A stretch of DNA of 64,000 nt from contig NZ_KB903370.1 of the NCBI RefSeq assembly GCF_000379665.1, positions 86,380-150,379 of the forward strand, written 5' to 3'. Made by a program: the position numbers and the translations under genes. A model generated the notes under the pieces. It was not told the origin of the DNA. It did not search any database and saw only the letters and a list, made by a program, of their open reading frames with translations. Source of the DNA: Butyricimonas synergistica DSM 23225. Lineage in GTDB: Bacteria > Bacteroidota > Bacteroidia > Bacteroidales > Marinifilaceae. Shown here in pieces: positions 23,515-32,849 of this stretch; positions within the stretch are counted from its first letter, which is position 1; every line of letters starts with the position of its first letter.

Positions 23515-24915
23515 ATGCGTGGTAAAAAGCCCCTACTGGAAAACGTTGAAATCAAAAAAATAGCAGCCGAAGGAAAATCCATCGCTTACGTGGACGAGAA
23601 AGTATTGTTCGTTCCTAATACCGTCCCCGGCGACATCGTGGACGTGCAAGTCACCCGAAAACGCAAGAGTTTTCTGGAAGGCTACATCGTTAATTTTCGG
23701 AAATACTCCGACATCCGCACCAAGCCTTTTTGCGCTCATTTCGGCGTGTGCGGTGGTTGCAAATGGCAAAATTTGCCTTATCAACTTCAGACCGAATTCA
23801 AGCAACAGGAAGTCATCGACAACCTGGAAAGAATAGGCAAAGTCGAATTGCAAAACATTGCCCCCATCATCGGTTCGCCCAAAACCACTTATTACCGGAA
23901 CAAATTGGAATTTACCTTTTGTAACAAACGCTTCCTCACCCGCGAGGAAATAGCGGAAGGGAATGACCTCAATCGTACCCCGGCAGTCGGATTCCACGTG
24001 CCGGGACTTTTCGACAAGGTGATTGATATTGACACGTGCTACCTTCAGGCAGAACCGTCAAACGCCATCCGTAACTTTGTCAGGGAATACGCTCTCAAGC
24101 GAAGCTTGAACTTTTACGACATCCGGGAGCAATCCGGTTTCCTACGCACCTTGATCATTCGCACTTCATCCACCGGAGAGGTGATGGTCATCGTCACTTT
24201 CGGCCGAGAAGACCGTGAAGCGAGGGAAGCCCTGCTTCACGCTCTCGCGGAACAATTCCCGGAAATCACGTCCCTGATGTACGTGGTCAACGAGAAAATG
24301 AACGACACGATTACCGACCAGGAAGTAGTATGCTTTCACGGGCAGGATCATATTTTCGAGCAGATGGAAGACTTGAGATTCAAAATAGGTCCGAAGTCCT
24401 TCTATCAGACCAACTCGGAGCAAGCCTACAACCTGTACGCCAAGACAAGAGAACTTGCCGGACTTACCGGGAAAGAAGTCGTGTACGACTTGTACACGGG
24501 TACAGGAACCATTGCCAACTTCGTCGCCCGCAACGCCCAAAAAGTCATTGGCATCGAATACGTACCGGAAGCTATCGAGGACGCCAAAGTAAATTCCGCC
24601 CTTAACGGTATCGAGAACACGTTATTCTATGCCGGAGATATGAAAGATGTCTTGAACGAAGAATTTATCGCTCGACACGGTCGTCCGGATGTCATCATCA
24701 CAGATCCTCCCCGTGCCGGTATGCACAAAGACGTCGTGGACACCATCCTGAAGGCAGCCCCGGAACGTATCGTGTACGTGAGTTGCAACTCCGCCACGCA
24801 AGCCCGGGACTTGAATCTCATGGATGCCGACTACAAAGTCATGGCTGTCCAAGCGGTCGATATGTTTCCCCACACGCATCACGTGGAAAACATCGTTCTG
24901 TTGCAACGCAGGTGA
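23515..24915 (+). CDS. rlmD: 23S rRNA (uracil-5-)-methyltransferase, RlmD/RumA family
   Basis: 466 aa. N-terminal TRAM-like beta domain (residues ~1-65), a 4Fe-4S cluster formed by Cys at 73, 79 and 82 (CAHFGVCGGC) plus a later one, then a Rossmann methyltransferase: YDLYTGTGTIANFVA binds SAM, TDPPRAGMHKD is motif IV, and YVSCNSATQARDL holds the catalytic Cys. The family methylates U1939 (or U747) of 23S rRNA; which base is not decidable here. Confidence 0.93.
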   Translation: MRGKKPLLENVEIKKIAAEGKSIAYVDEKVLFVPNTVPGDIVDVQVTRKRKSFLEGYIVNFRKYSDIRTKPFCAHFGVCGGCKWQNLPYQLQTEFKQQEVIDNLERIGKVELQNIAPIIGSPKTTYYRNKLEFTFCNKRFLTREEIAEGNDLNRTPAVGFHVPGLFDKVIDIDTCYLQAEPSNAIRNFVREYALKRSLNFYDIREQSGFLRTLIIRTSSTGEVMVIVTFGREDREAREALLHALAEQFPEITSLMYVVNEKMNDTITDQEVVCFHGQDHIFEQMEDLRFKIGPKSFYQTNSEQAYNLYAKTRELAGLTGKEVVYDLYTGTGTIANFVARNAQKVIGIEYVPEAIEDAKVNSALNGIENTLFYAGDMKDVLNEEFIARHGRPDVIITDPPRAGMHKDVVDTILKAAPERIVYVSCNSATQARDLNLMDADYKVMAVQAVDMFPHTHHVENIVLLQRR

Positions 24916-25395
24916 AAGAGTTGCACCCGGATCTCGTGATGATTAGGACGAGGAAGGGAAGGGATGGAGCCACTCCACAGGTAGATGATTTCAATAACAT
25001 TTGTGCAGCGCTTATCCCATGAGATACCGTGCAGCCGATGGGTAAATGTTGTATTGGAGTTGTTGCTCGTCCTCTCCCTTTTCTCGACCTGTTCACGGCT
25101 TGTCCTCCTTAAGAACGCCTCTAGTCAATAAACTTAGATCAACATCGAGAATAATAACGCCTGCAAGCTTGTCCTCGACAAGAAATCCCATGTAGAGCGG
25201 AATGGTGACATCCAAGGACATCGGCACATACAACACCTGTCCCCACAGCTGCGCATATTACCACACTAATAACAGCCCCTTTTCTGCCCGACAAAACTTC
25301 ATCCGGCATCAGCAACATCCCTATAACGACTCTATTCTTTGATTTGCATATCTCGGAATAATTGATTGTATTTGTAACATAATAGTGATAGTATT
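24916..25395. other. 480-base stretch without an intact gene
   Basis: Between rlmD and the broken hipB-like gene I see no full gene. It holds one protein-like remnant on the minus strand (separate entry) and otherwise nothing I recognise. Confidence 0.5.
25093..25257 (-). pseudogene. Unidentified gene remnant
   Basis: A 55-codon frame between two stops on the minus strand, ending at TGA 25095-25093. It reads AQLWGQVLYVPMSLDVTIPL and MGFLVEDKLAGVIILDVDLS, with the residue mix of a real protein end. No start codon is close and the family is not recognised. Confidence 0.35.
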
Positions 25396-25755
25396 ATGAT
25401 ACAAAATACAAATAATGATAATATATTATCTTTATTAGATAGCTTTACGCTGGATAATGCAGATGATATCGCTCGTCAAATCGCAGCGAACTTCCGTAAA
25501 CGGCGTGTAGAGAAAAACATTACCCGGCAACGCATTTCTGAACTGTCTGGAGTGCCCTTATCTACCGTGGCACGCTTCGAGTAGAAGGGACTTATTTCTT
25601 TCGATTCGCTTATCAAGTTGGCAATGGCCCTAGGCTATGCTTCGGATGTCCGCAATCTATTCGGCATATCCAAATTTGACACAATGGAGGAACTTGACAT
25701 GATTCGTCGCAAAAGTGGCGACAAAAGGGCATACGCTAAAAACAAGAAGAAATGA
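25396..25755 (+). pseudogene. HipB-like helix-turn-helix regulator, interrupted by an internal TAG
   Basis: 119 codons. Residues ~30-62 are a Cro/C1-type helix-turn-helix (RQRISELSGVPLSTVARFE), then TAG at 25582-25584 (codon 63), after which the same frame continues with the rest of the domain (KGLISFDSLIKLAMALGYA, then LFGI) to TGA at 25753-25755. The frame is otherwise clean, so the stop is recent. In HipBA systems HipB is the antitoxin and represses the operon. The next gene start overlaps the stop (ATGA). Confidence 0.8.
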
Positions 25756-25895
25756 GAAAGACAGAAAAACTGAAAGTCATGTTTCGCAGGCAGACGGTGG
25801 GCATATTGTCGCTTACGCCGGATAACCGTTTGAATGTCTTCGAGTACGACAAATCATGGATTACCAGCGGTTTCAGCATATCATGCTTTAGTTAG
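25752..25895 (+). pseudogene. HipA-like toxin, N-terminal fragment
   Basis: 47 codons from ATG 25752, overlapping the hipB-like stop by four bases, to TAG 25893-25895. VGILSLTPDNRLNVFEYDKS then SGFSIS is the HipA N-terminal domain. The kinase domain is missing; unrelated sequence follows. The toxin is therefore dead. Confidence 0.8.
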
Positions 25896-25938
25896 ATCCA
25901 ATTATCCAAACATACAGAAAGGTATCAAAAGAGAGTCT

Positions 25939-26073
25939 ATGTATTTGGAACAATTCTTTCGCAACCTATTGATAGGAGAAAACAATGAGTTGAGGAATCG
26001 TTTTATGATAGTCAATGCGCCCGAAAACATGGTCACCTCCACCCCGACAAGCCTCGCCAGAAATATCTGTTAA
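25939..26073 (+). CDS. Doubtful small frame after the HipA fragment
   Basis: 44 codons from ATG 25939 (MYLEQFFRNLLIGENNE, then RFMIVNAPENMV) to TAA. The frame is open upstream into the HipA fragment in a different phase. Not recognised; it could be another remnant left by the deletion that cut hipA. Confidence 0.2.
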   Translation: MYLEQFFRNLLIGENNELRNRFMIVNAPENMVTSTPTSLARNIC

Positions 26074-26160
26074 CTATTAAAGGATTGGCAGTGTATAACT
26101 CTAACAATCTGAAATAATAATAGACAAGAACAATTCATATATACGCACATTAAACCTGCA

Positions 26161-26179
26161 CCGGGAAGTTGTTTCCCGG
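26161..26179 (-). terminator. Short hairpin after the LytTR gene
   Basis: Stem CCGGGAA / TTCCCGG with a five-base loop, 17 bases beyond the stop on the minus strand. T-run is weak. Confidence 0.5.
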
Positions 26180-26195
26180 GACGGATTATTTATGT

Positions 26196-26639
26196 TTATT
26201 TGTTGTTTTCAAGAGAGCGGGATTTATGCAATCCTTTCACTTTGCCGAGGAACCGGAAACGGGAGTGGAAGTCGTCGCGGTAAGCAGAACTTACCAGGAA
26301 ATCCTGCTTGCCAATATAGATTGTGTTGCCGATCACCCGGTCCACGAGGTCCAGACAGACGGCGTAACCACGGTGTACCCGAGCAAATCGCTCGGGAGGA
26401 AGTGCCGCCAGCACTTCTTTCAACGGGTGTATCACGATGATTTTGGTGCCATTCTTGAAATAAATGTAACAATAAGCCCGATCCGCTTGCAACCAGGCGA
26501 TACTCGAGAACAAGACCAAACGGTACGAGCCATTACTCCAAACGAAAATACGATCGTTCATCAAACGATCACTTACCACGGCGGCAGGTTCTGCCGGGAG
26601 GCTATTTTCTATCTCTATATTATTTTGTTTCTGTGTCAT
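26196..26639 (-). CDS. LytTR-domain DNA-binding protein (no receiver domain)
   Basis: 147 aa. Residues ~40-140 are a LytTR domain: IAWLQADRAYCYIYFKNGTKI, HPLKEVLAALPPERFARVHRGYAV and IYIGKQDFLVSSAYRDDF. There is no receiver domain in front, only ~35 residues of linker. Single-domain LytTR proteins are frequent in Bacteroidetes. It is the last gene downstream of a SusCD/thioredoxin/protease locus, with a 95-base gap, so a regulatory link is possible but unproven. Confidence 0.88.
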   Translation of the reverse strand: MTQKQNNIEIENSLPAEPAAVVSDRLMNDRIFVWSNGSYRLVLFSSIAWLQADRAYCYIYFKNGTKIIVIHPLKEVLAALPPERFARVHRGYAVCLDLVDRVIGNTIYIGKQDFLVSSAYRDDFHSRFRFLGKVKGLHKSRSLENNK

Positions 26640-26734
26640 AATCTTTTAATATTATGCCCCAGGAAACAAGCCTCCCGGCAAGTAGTCAATGATACACCAC
26701 ATTCCCCAAAGTGGGTATCAAAAAGCATGAATTA

Positions 26735-27649
26735 TCAACCTTCGATCAACCGACGAAACGCACTCACCGGAACCGTCAACTTCACGTTCATCTGCAAATA
26801 ATAAGGAGGTTGATGCGAATAATATATCGCACGTATACAAGACACCATCGCCACCATATTCCCCCGGTCATCCATGATCGGCCCACCACTTGATCCCTTG
26901 GCAAAATCAGCCGTCATTTCCATCCGATTAGCAAAAGGATCTTCGGGATTCAACGTGACCGTCCGAGAGACTATTCCTCGCGTGTAAGTGTACGGGTATC
27001 CCTCTGGATTACTCAACAAATGCACGTCTGACCCTATCGGCAAATCTCGCCCTACAGGCATCGGAACCAACACATCTCCACGGGTATCTATCCTAAAAAA
27101 AGCCATGTCCGCCGCCCGGTTAAAACTCAAAACTTCCATAATTGGATACACCCGGCCATTTTCCGCGGCTACAAACATAACACTATCCCGCGGATTCAAC
27201 TTCACTCCCGCATCTAACAATTCCCCAAACACGTGGTAATTCGTCACACAAATTCCATCCTCAGACAACACGACAGCCGTAGCCCAATCCGTGACCATTT
27301 CCGGCCCTGCCATAGCCCGTAAATATTTATTCACCGTCAACACACTTTCACGCCTCCGCTCAATAATTTCTTCCGGTAGCAGTTTGCGTCTTTCCTCTCT
27401 CCGAAGTTTAACATTTACCGGAGCACTCTCTTTCACCTCCAACACCTGTTTCTTCAACTCGTTTATTCCTTTAAATAAGGACATCACGTTCCCCCGTTTT
27501 AATGAATCAAGCAAAACCGCCTCCCGACGAGTATAATCGCGATAAACAACACCCCCTTCCTGTTGTGCCCGACAGGTTGTACCGATCAAACTCCCCAACA
27601 ATACGACACATAATAATCTACAATAATATCCCATAACTCTATTATTCAT
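26735..27649 (-). CDS. Secreted trypsin-like serine protease (S1C/HtrA-like fold)
   Basis: 304 aa from ATG 27649; MGYYCRLL at 27634 is an alternative. A signal peptide precedes a ~75-residue charged segment. The catalytic triad is His139 (TNYHVF), Asp181 (AADMAF) and Ser254 (GSSGGP). No PDZ domain follows, so it is not a full DegP. It sits at the downstream end of the first SusCD locus behind three thioredoxin-fold genes, where a periplasmic protease would help break down imported protein. Confidence 0.88.
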   Translation of the reverse strand: MNNRVMGYYCRLLCVVLLGSLIGTTCRAQQEGGVVYRDYTRREAVLLDSLKRGNVMSLFKGINELKKQVLEVKESAPVNVKLRREERRKLLPEEIIERRRESVLTVNKYLRAMAGPEMVTDWATAVVLSEDGICVTNYHVFGELLDAGVKLNPRDSVMFVAAENGRVYPIMEVLSFNRAADMAFFRIDTRGDVLVPMPVGRDLPIGSDVHLLSNPEGYPYTYTRGIVSRTVTLNPEDPFANRMEMTADFAKGSSGGPIMDDRGNMVAMVSCIRAIYYSHQPPYYLQMNVKLTVPVSAFRRLIEG

Positions 27650-27689
27650 CCGTATGACATTACAAAACATCTCTCGTTTTCCTTACCCC

Positions 27690-28850
27690 CTACCTTGGTT
27701 CAAAAACTTGCTCTAATACCTTTTCTAACTTTTCACCTCTCAAATCCACCGCCAAAATTTTTCCTTCCGGATCCATCAAGAAATTACTGGGGATTGCGCT
27801 CACCCCGTATAACTTTGCCACATCAACGCAACCGCTCCCTAAACCGGACAATTGTATCCAAGGCAAAGCATCTTGTCCGACAGCATTTTGCCATGATTTC
27901 CTGGAAGAATCCAAGGAATACCCTATCACCATAAAACCTTTCTCTTTAAAACGTTCGTACACTTTCAACACATTTACATTCTCCCGACGACAAGGCCCGC
28001 ACCATGATGCCCAGAAATCCAATAACACATAATGTCCTCGAAAAGAACTTAACGCAACTTTTTCACCCGCAAGATTCTCTGCCGTAAAATCGGGAGCCAG
28101 ATTACCCGGTTCGACGGATAAAGTTGCGGACAACAATTCCTTGTATTTCTTTCCCGGGATCGAATTTTTCACCCCTTCACTCAATGATTCAAATAAAGGA
28201 AGAATCGTTGACTTTTCCCGGGCAATATTGTAACTCCTTGCCAACCAATCCAACGACACGAAAGAGCCCGGGTGACTATCAAAATACCTTTTCTCGACCT
28301 CAAACTTTTTCTTCCTTACAACTACATTTTCCCTGTTCAAATCATCTAACGCCTTCCCGTCCCTATCCCGGTAAGCCTTCCCAAATCTCTCGCGATAGCC
28401 ATCCAACCAATCACGATAAAAGCGAATGCTATCCGTGTAAACCCGGAAGTCATCATTCGAGGGTGTCCCGCTCACCACTGCCCCTCTCAACGTCTTATTC
28501 GCGACAACCCGTATATCTCCTTTTTCAAGAAACACGAATATCGCATCGTCCGTGTAATCCACGCCTTCCTCAAAGGCTTCCGGCTGTCGTTGATTTCCCC
28601 GCATCACTCGCATCAGTGCTCGTTGAGGATAAGCGACACGTCCTTTCATCATGAATTTTTCCCCCTCGTAAACAGCGGAATCCACCCGAGCGCTATCATT
28701 TTCGCCTTTATAAAACAAGTAAAGCTTATTCCCGAGATCAGTTTCCGACATCGTGACCGTTAACGAAAATTCTCCTTCCCTCGCGAACCGATTACAACCG
28801 CACAAGAGCAAGCCACAAATCACCAATACAAGTATCTTATTAAAAATCAT
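27690..28850 (-). CDS. TlpA-like thioredoxin lipoprotein with DUF4369-type N-terminal domain
   Basis: 386 aa. Lipoprotein signal with Cys at LLLCGC. Residues ~25-110 fit the DUF4369 domain (SLTVTMSETDLGNKLYLFYK), then a helical linker, and from ~250 a TlpA-like thioredoxin (APDFTAENLAGEKVALSSF) with WCGPC and the cis-Pro region VSAIPSNFL. Such proteins reduce disulfides in the periplasm. The gene follows another thioredoxin gene by five bases. Confidence 0.92.
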   Translation of the reverse strand: MIFNKILVLVICGLLLCGCNRFAREGEFSLTVTMSETDLGNKLYLFYKGENDSARVDSAVYEGEKFMMKGRVAYPQRALMRVMRGNQRQPEAFEEGVDYTDDAIFVFLEKGDIRVVANKTLRGAVVSGTPSNDDFRVYTDSIRFYRDWLDGYRERFGKAYRDRDGKALDDLNRENVVVRKKKFEVEKRYFDSHPGSFVSLDWLARSYNIAREKSTILPLFESLSEGVKNSIPGKKYKELLSATLSVEPGNLAPDFTAENLAGEKVALSSFRGHYVLLDFWASWCGPCRRENVNVLKVYERFKEKGFMVIGYSLDSSRKSWQNAVGQDALPWIQLSGLGSGCVDVAKLYGVSAIPSNFLMDPEGKILAVDLRGEKLEKVLEQVFEPR

Positions 28851-28855
28851 ATATT

Positions 28856-29368
28856 TTACAATCCTTTCAATTTACTCAATATTTTCTCAAATTTCACATC
28901 CGAAGGTTTCGGCAAATTCAAATCTACCACCCGCCCTTTCTTATCCAACAATATCAAACGGGGAATCGCCACAACTTGAAACGCTTTCATGAAATCGCCA
29001 TTCCCCGCCCACCATTGTTTGACAAGTTTCGTCTGCAAGAAACCAAGTTCATTTTGCCATCTCCTTTCCGATTGGTCACAGGATACACTCACGAATACAA
29101 TATCCTTTCCCTCGTATTTTTTCTCCAACTTCTTCAAATTCGGGAATTCCCGCTTGCATGGATAACACCACGAAGCCCACACGTCCACGACCACATACTT
29201 CCCTTTGAACTGTTCCAAAGTCACCTCTCGCCCCTCCACATCCTTAAAAACAAAGGCAGGGCACCGGTCACCTTTTTTCAAAACCTTTGTATCGTCCACC
29301 TCCTGGCTCCATCCCCCGAAAGGGAGCAACAACCCTACTCCAAGTATTAATAACAATCTCTTTAACAT
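28856..29368 (-). CDS. TlpA-like secreted thioredoxin
   Basis: 170 aa. Signal peptide, then a complete TlpA-like fold: GDRCPAFVFKDVEGREVTL, WASWCYPCKREFPN active site (WCYPC) and the cis-Pro loop VVAIPRLILLDKKG. Lies in a run of three thioredoxin genes downstream of SusD. Confidence 0.92.
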   Translation of the reverse strand: MLKRLLLILGVGLLLPFGGWSQEVDDTKVLKKGDRCPAFVFKDVEGREVTLEQFKGKYVVVDVWASWCYPCKREFPNLKKLEKKYEGKDIVFVSVSCDQSERRWQNELGFLQTKLVKQWWAGNGDFMKAFQVVAIPRLILLDKKGRVVDLNLPKPSDVKFEKILSKLKGL

Positions 29369-29523
29369 ACTACATCTCTTATCATTAAAATTTCAAATTC
29401 CGATTTGGAATCACACAGCTTGCGGTCTCGATTATTTTCAACCATCGTCACGTTCCCTTCCCTCGCGATAAATTAGAGGAGCCCACGAACTTACATTTCA
29501 TGGACTCCACGAAACTCATAAAA

Positions 29524-30612
29524 CTATAAATTCGGAATCATGGCATTGGCAAAATTCACCAACCCGTCCTTCAATACTACATTCTTTACCCGCTTAGACA
29601 AATCTCTCGACATTTTATCCAATTCCTTCTTGTGCGCATCACTCCATTTCCCCTTCAACGTCAATATCGGGTGAAAATACAGATACGCCAACTTCTCGTC
29701 AGACATCGAGGTAAACAATTTTTTACACACGGGTAAAGCCTGTCCGGCATCCTTCGTGATCATAGCTTTCGCCAAAGTCACGTAATCCGACAAATCCTCC
29801 CGTCCCGGCAAGTTACACGCCTCCAACCGTTGTTTAAGCTTCTCCACATCAGCCAATGAGGCATTTTTATTCCGCCCGCGAAGAATATCTTCCAATTGCG
29901 TTTCCAACAATGCGGCCAACTTGGCATTCACGTTTTTTTCTCCCACTCCTTTCCGGAAATTATCCGCATGATCCAACAAATAATTCACGTTCTCCGAACC
30001 GATCGGCGAAATATTAATATCCTCGTAAATAAACCAATAGGTACCAAAAGACTTTTGACTATCATTCATTGTTTTCAACAACTCGCTTGAAACTGCCCGA
30101 GCTTTGTCAAATTGCTCCGTAGCCTGCAACGCCTTCAAATACGACAACACGAAGCGGGTCATTCGATGACCGTTAGCGTATAACGAATCCATCTTCACCG
30201 TCGAAATATCTCCCAAAGCTAATTTCACCTTGTAAACGAACTCCTCGCCCGTCGTGGTCATTCCGACAAGCGGCTGAATCAAAGTCCCATCCGCTTTTAA
30301 CAACAAAAATGTAGGATAAGCCTCCACGCCATACTTTTTCGCGATTTCAGGACCTTCGCCTTTTTCCATGTCATATTTCACACACACGAATCGCTCGTTC
30401 AAGAAATCTCCCACTTCCTTCAACGGCAATATTTTTGAAGCCATCATTTTACACGGACCACACCACGAGGTGTAACAATCTACCAGCACCATTTTACCCT
30501 CACCTTTTGCTTTCTCCAAAGCTCCGGCTAAATCCAATTCTTGAAAATTCGTCTGGGCAAACAAGAACGACATTAAAAACATACAGAAAAATAACAATAC
30601 TAACTTTTTCAT
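29524..30612 (-). CDS. Secreted thioredoxin-family protein (thioredoxin_7-like) with helical C-terminus
   Basis: 362 aa. Signal peptide (MKKLVLLFFCMFLMSFLFAQ), a thioredoxin domain with CYTSWCGPCKMMASKI and cis-Pro VEAYPTFLLL (residues ~20-130), then ~230 residues of helical sequence with no family I recognise. It is the first of the three thioredoxin genes after the SusD/DUF4843 pair, 170 bases and a terminator away. Confidence 0.9.
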   Translation of the reverse strand: MKKLVLLFFCMFLMSFLFAQTNFQELDLAGALEKAKGEGKMVLVDCYTSWCGPCKMMASKILPLKEVGDFLNERFVCVKYDMEKGEGPEIAKKYGVEAYPTFLLLKADGTLIQPLVGMTTTGEEFVYKVKLALGDISTVKMDSLYANGHRMTRFVLSYLKALQATEQFDKARAVSSELLKTMNDSQKSFGTYWFIYEDINISPIGSENVNYLLDHADNFRKGVGEKNVNAKLAALLETQLEDILRGRNKNASLADVEKLKQRLEACNLPGREDLSDYVTLAKAMITKDAGQALPVCKKLFTSMSDEKLAYLYFHPILTLKGKWSDAHKKELDKMSRDLSKRVKNVVLKDGLVNFANAMIPNL

Positions 30613-30741
30613 ATCACCATTTTTTTATCATAATACACTTTACCAAGACCCATATATCACACCTTATGGATCTCAGATATTTATAAACTTTATTAAAGAA
30701 TTTCTTGTTTCAAAAACATCCCTTACAAGGGAGTTCTATTC

Positions 30742-30776
30742 AAGTTTCAGGGTTAGTAAAATTAACCCTGAAACTT
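30742..30776 (-). terminator. Terminator hairpin after the DUF4843 gene
   Basis: Perfect 14-bp stem AAGTTTCAGGGTTA / TAACCCTGAAACTT with a seven-base loop, just past the stop on the minus strand. It separates the sigma/SusCD part from the thioredoxin genes, which may get lower expression by read-through. Confidence 0.85.
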
Positions 30777-30782
30777 TCTATC

Positions 30783-31352
30783 TTACCAACTCCATTGAGT
30801 AAACGTCAATTTCGCTCTATAAAAACGAGGATCTAAAATTTTCAATTCATCCGTAGGCACAATCTCAAAATGCAAGCAATATTGCATCGAGAACTTAGAA
30901 CTTCCAACAAAAGCTTCCGGATCCCGCATCATAATCACCGGAACATCCACATAAGAAACAGCAGGAGGAATCACGTAATATTTCTGCATCTCAGGATCGT
31001 CAAACGCTATATAATTCACTCCCGGAACAGCCACTTTTACTCCTCCCGTGTAATACGAAGAAGAATCTATTGCCGAAAGCGTACTCTGCTTCAATGAAAA
31101 ACTACGTTCTTTATCACTTAGGTTTCCCATCACCAGAATCCTAAACCATAATGTATCTCTCGGGCTTGAATTTGACAAGGAACCCGACTGAACGGAACTT
31201 CCTCCCGGGTACGGATCCGCATCGTAAGGCCCAACCTGGTCATAATAGAAATTAATTCCATCCGGTCCCGTGTAAATAGAAGGCACCACTTCTTCCGTGC
31301 AAGCACTCCACAAGCACACGCTGCACAATATCGTAATCCATGCGTTTTTCAT
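30783..31352 (-). CDS. DUF4843 lipoprotein of the SusCD locus
   Basis: 189 aa from ATG 31352; a GTG overlapping the SusD stop is possible. Lipoprotein signal with Cys in LWSAC. The pattern INFYYDQ..., SPRDTLWFRILVMGNLSDKER and the late DPRFYRAKLTFTQW match DUF4843, a surface lipoprotein family encoded after SusD genes. Likely a surface partner in substrate binding. Confidence 0.85.
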   Translation of the reverse strand: MKNAWITILCSVCLWSACTEEVVPSIYTGPDGINFYYDQVGPYDADPYPGGSSVQSGSLSNSSPRDTLWFRILVMGNLSDKERSFSLKQSTLSAIDSSSYYTGGVKVAVPGVNYIAFDDPEMQKYYVIPPAVSYVDVPVIMMRDPEAFVGSSKFSMQYCLHFEIVPTDELKILDPRFYRAKLTFTQWSW

Positions 31353-31360
31353 CTCATTCA

Positions 31361-32839
31361 CTATTTTTCTGTTATAAATTCAGCTTCCGGTATAGGTACA
31401 ATATATTGTTCCTCGGTACAATCCGTTATTGCCCCCACCATACGTCTCACGTTATTCCGTTTATACATCCCAAAATTCTGCCCTTCTCCCACGTATTCAC
31501 GTACGCTTTCCAAAATCACCCGATCTTGTCTGTCATTCTCTGTCAGAGGTATATAAGAAATATTTCGGGCAGCACAATACTCCTCGTAAACCGCATTGGC
31601 TTCCTCCAGCGTACCACATTCCATGATAATAAAATACATCTCGGGCAAACGTACTATCGGCGAATTCATCTTGGCCCCGGAAGTCGTACTACTGGAAAAG
31701 TCGCTATATTTCCCGATTGTAATGGAAAGGACCCTATACTCCGGCAACATATTTCCCTCGTCATCATACCATGATCCCGCTCCGGTTCGCCAAAAATGCT
31801 GATAACGCAAATCATCCTTATAATCCGCACCATACAGCACTTCACCAAATTCAGGAACATTAGAAAGCGAAAGCCTCCGGTAACTCCAAGATGACTCATC
31901 AAAATAGAACTTGTCACACTTTACCCCGCATATATGCTCCGTGTAATGTGTTTTATCCGTCGTATAATAATTTGTCACGTCATCCGACGGTGTTGTCAAA
32001 CGAAAATGATTCTGCATCGTACCATAATTATCATAACTCGCATCCTTTACCAACTTGGCATACCGTAATGCTTTCGTCTTATCCCCCCTCCACAAAGCAG
32101 CACGGGCTTGTAATCCCAACACGCCATAATAATTCAAACGGCTTTTACGATAAGGCCACTCTGCACTCGTGTACTCCGTATTTGAAAATGATGTAGTCAA
32201 AACCGGCTCGTATTGCGCTAACAAAAATTCCGCACTATCCAAATCCGCCTGTACATAATCCATAAATTGATCAAAAGTATGATACTCATAGTTTTCATTA
32301 CTATTCACACGCACGTAAGGCAAATAAGTTTTTGCCGGATCGGTCTTCGATGGAACCGGACCATACACGCGCAATAAATCAAGATGAGCACAGGCTCTCA
32401 AAGCAAAAGCCTCCCCTCGCACGATAGCGTACACTTCCGAGGTAATATCATCCCGATTTTTCACCATTTCATTAATCAACGAATTTAAATTAGCAATAAG
32501 ATTATAAGATTGCATAAACGCTGACTTGTTTACGTTTTCCTGGCTATCCGTCTGTCCATACGTGTGGTTGGACCACAAATAACCATCTGTTCCCGATGCA
32601 AAAGAATAAGTATTTGCCATCTCCTCGACAATTCCCCCTCCCACCATAGCACTTGTCGGTCCATAAATATATTGGGCTATATAATAGGCTCCATTCAAAC
32701 CTTGTTGTACGCCATCATCCGTTGCGAATAAGGTTTCGGCAGTCATGGAAGTTTCCGGTTGTATTGTCAACCAATCCGTGCAGGCCTCACACATCAATAC
32801 GCCCCACACTCCTAATATATACATAATTTTTCTCTTCAT
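31361..32839 (-). CDS. RagB/SusD-family lipoprotein
   Basis: 492 aa. Lipoprotein signal ending GVLMCEAC, followed by the SusD start TDWLTIQPETSMTAETLFATDDGVQ. Tetratricopeptide-like helices follow (FALRACAHLDLLRVYGPVP). SusD covers the SusC barrel and catches substrate. The gene is 10 bases after susC and nearly touches the DUF4843 gene. Confidence 0.95.
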   Translation of the reverse strand: MKRKIMYILGVWGVLMCEACTDWLTIQPETSMTAETLFATDDGVQQGLNGAYYIAQYIYGPTSAMVGGGIVEEMANTYSFASGTDGYLWSNHTYGQTDSQENVNKSAFMQSYNLIANLNSLINEMVKNRDDITSEVYAIVRGEAFALRACAHLDLLRVYGPVPSKTDPAKTYLPYVRVNSNENYEYHTFDQFMDYVQADLDSAEFLLAQYEPVLTTSFSNTEYTSAEWPYRKSRLNYYGVLGLQARAALWRGDKTKALRYAKLVKDASYDNYGTMQNHFRLTTPSDDVTNYYTTDKTHYTEHICGVKCDKFYFDESSWSYRRLSLSNVPEFGEVLYGADYKDDLRYQHFWRTGAGSWYDDEGNMLPEYRVLSITIGKYSDFSSSTTSGAKMNSPIVRLPEMYFIIMECGTLEEANAVYEEYCAARNISYIPLTENDRQDRVILESVREYVGEGQNFGMYKRNNVRRMVGAITDCTEEQYIVPIPEAEFITEK

Positions 32840-32849
32840 AGTTCAAAAT

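Noticed and set aside
25000-25096. Possible minus-strand protein downstream of the remnant at 25093
   Set aside because: Arg/Ser/Pro-rich frame without motif; looks like noise overlapping the end of rlmD.
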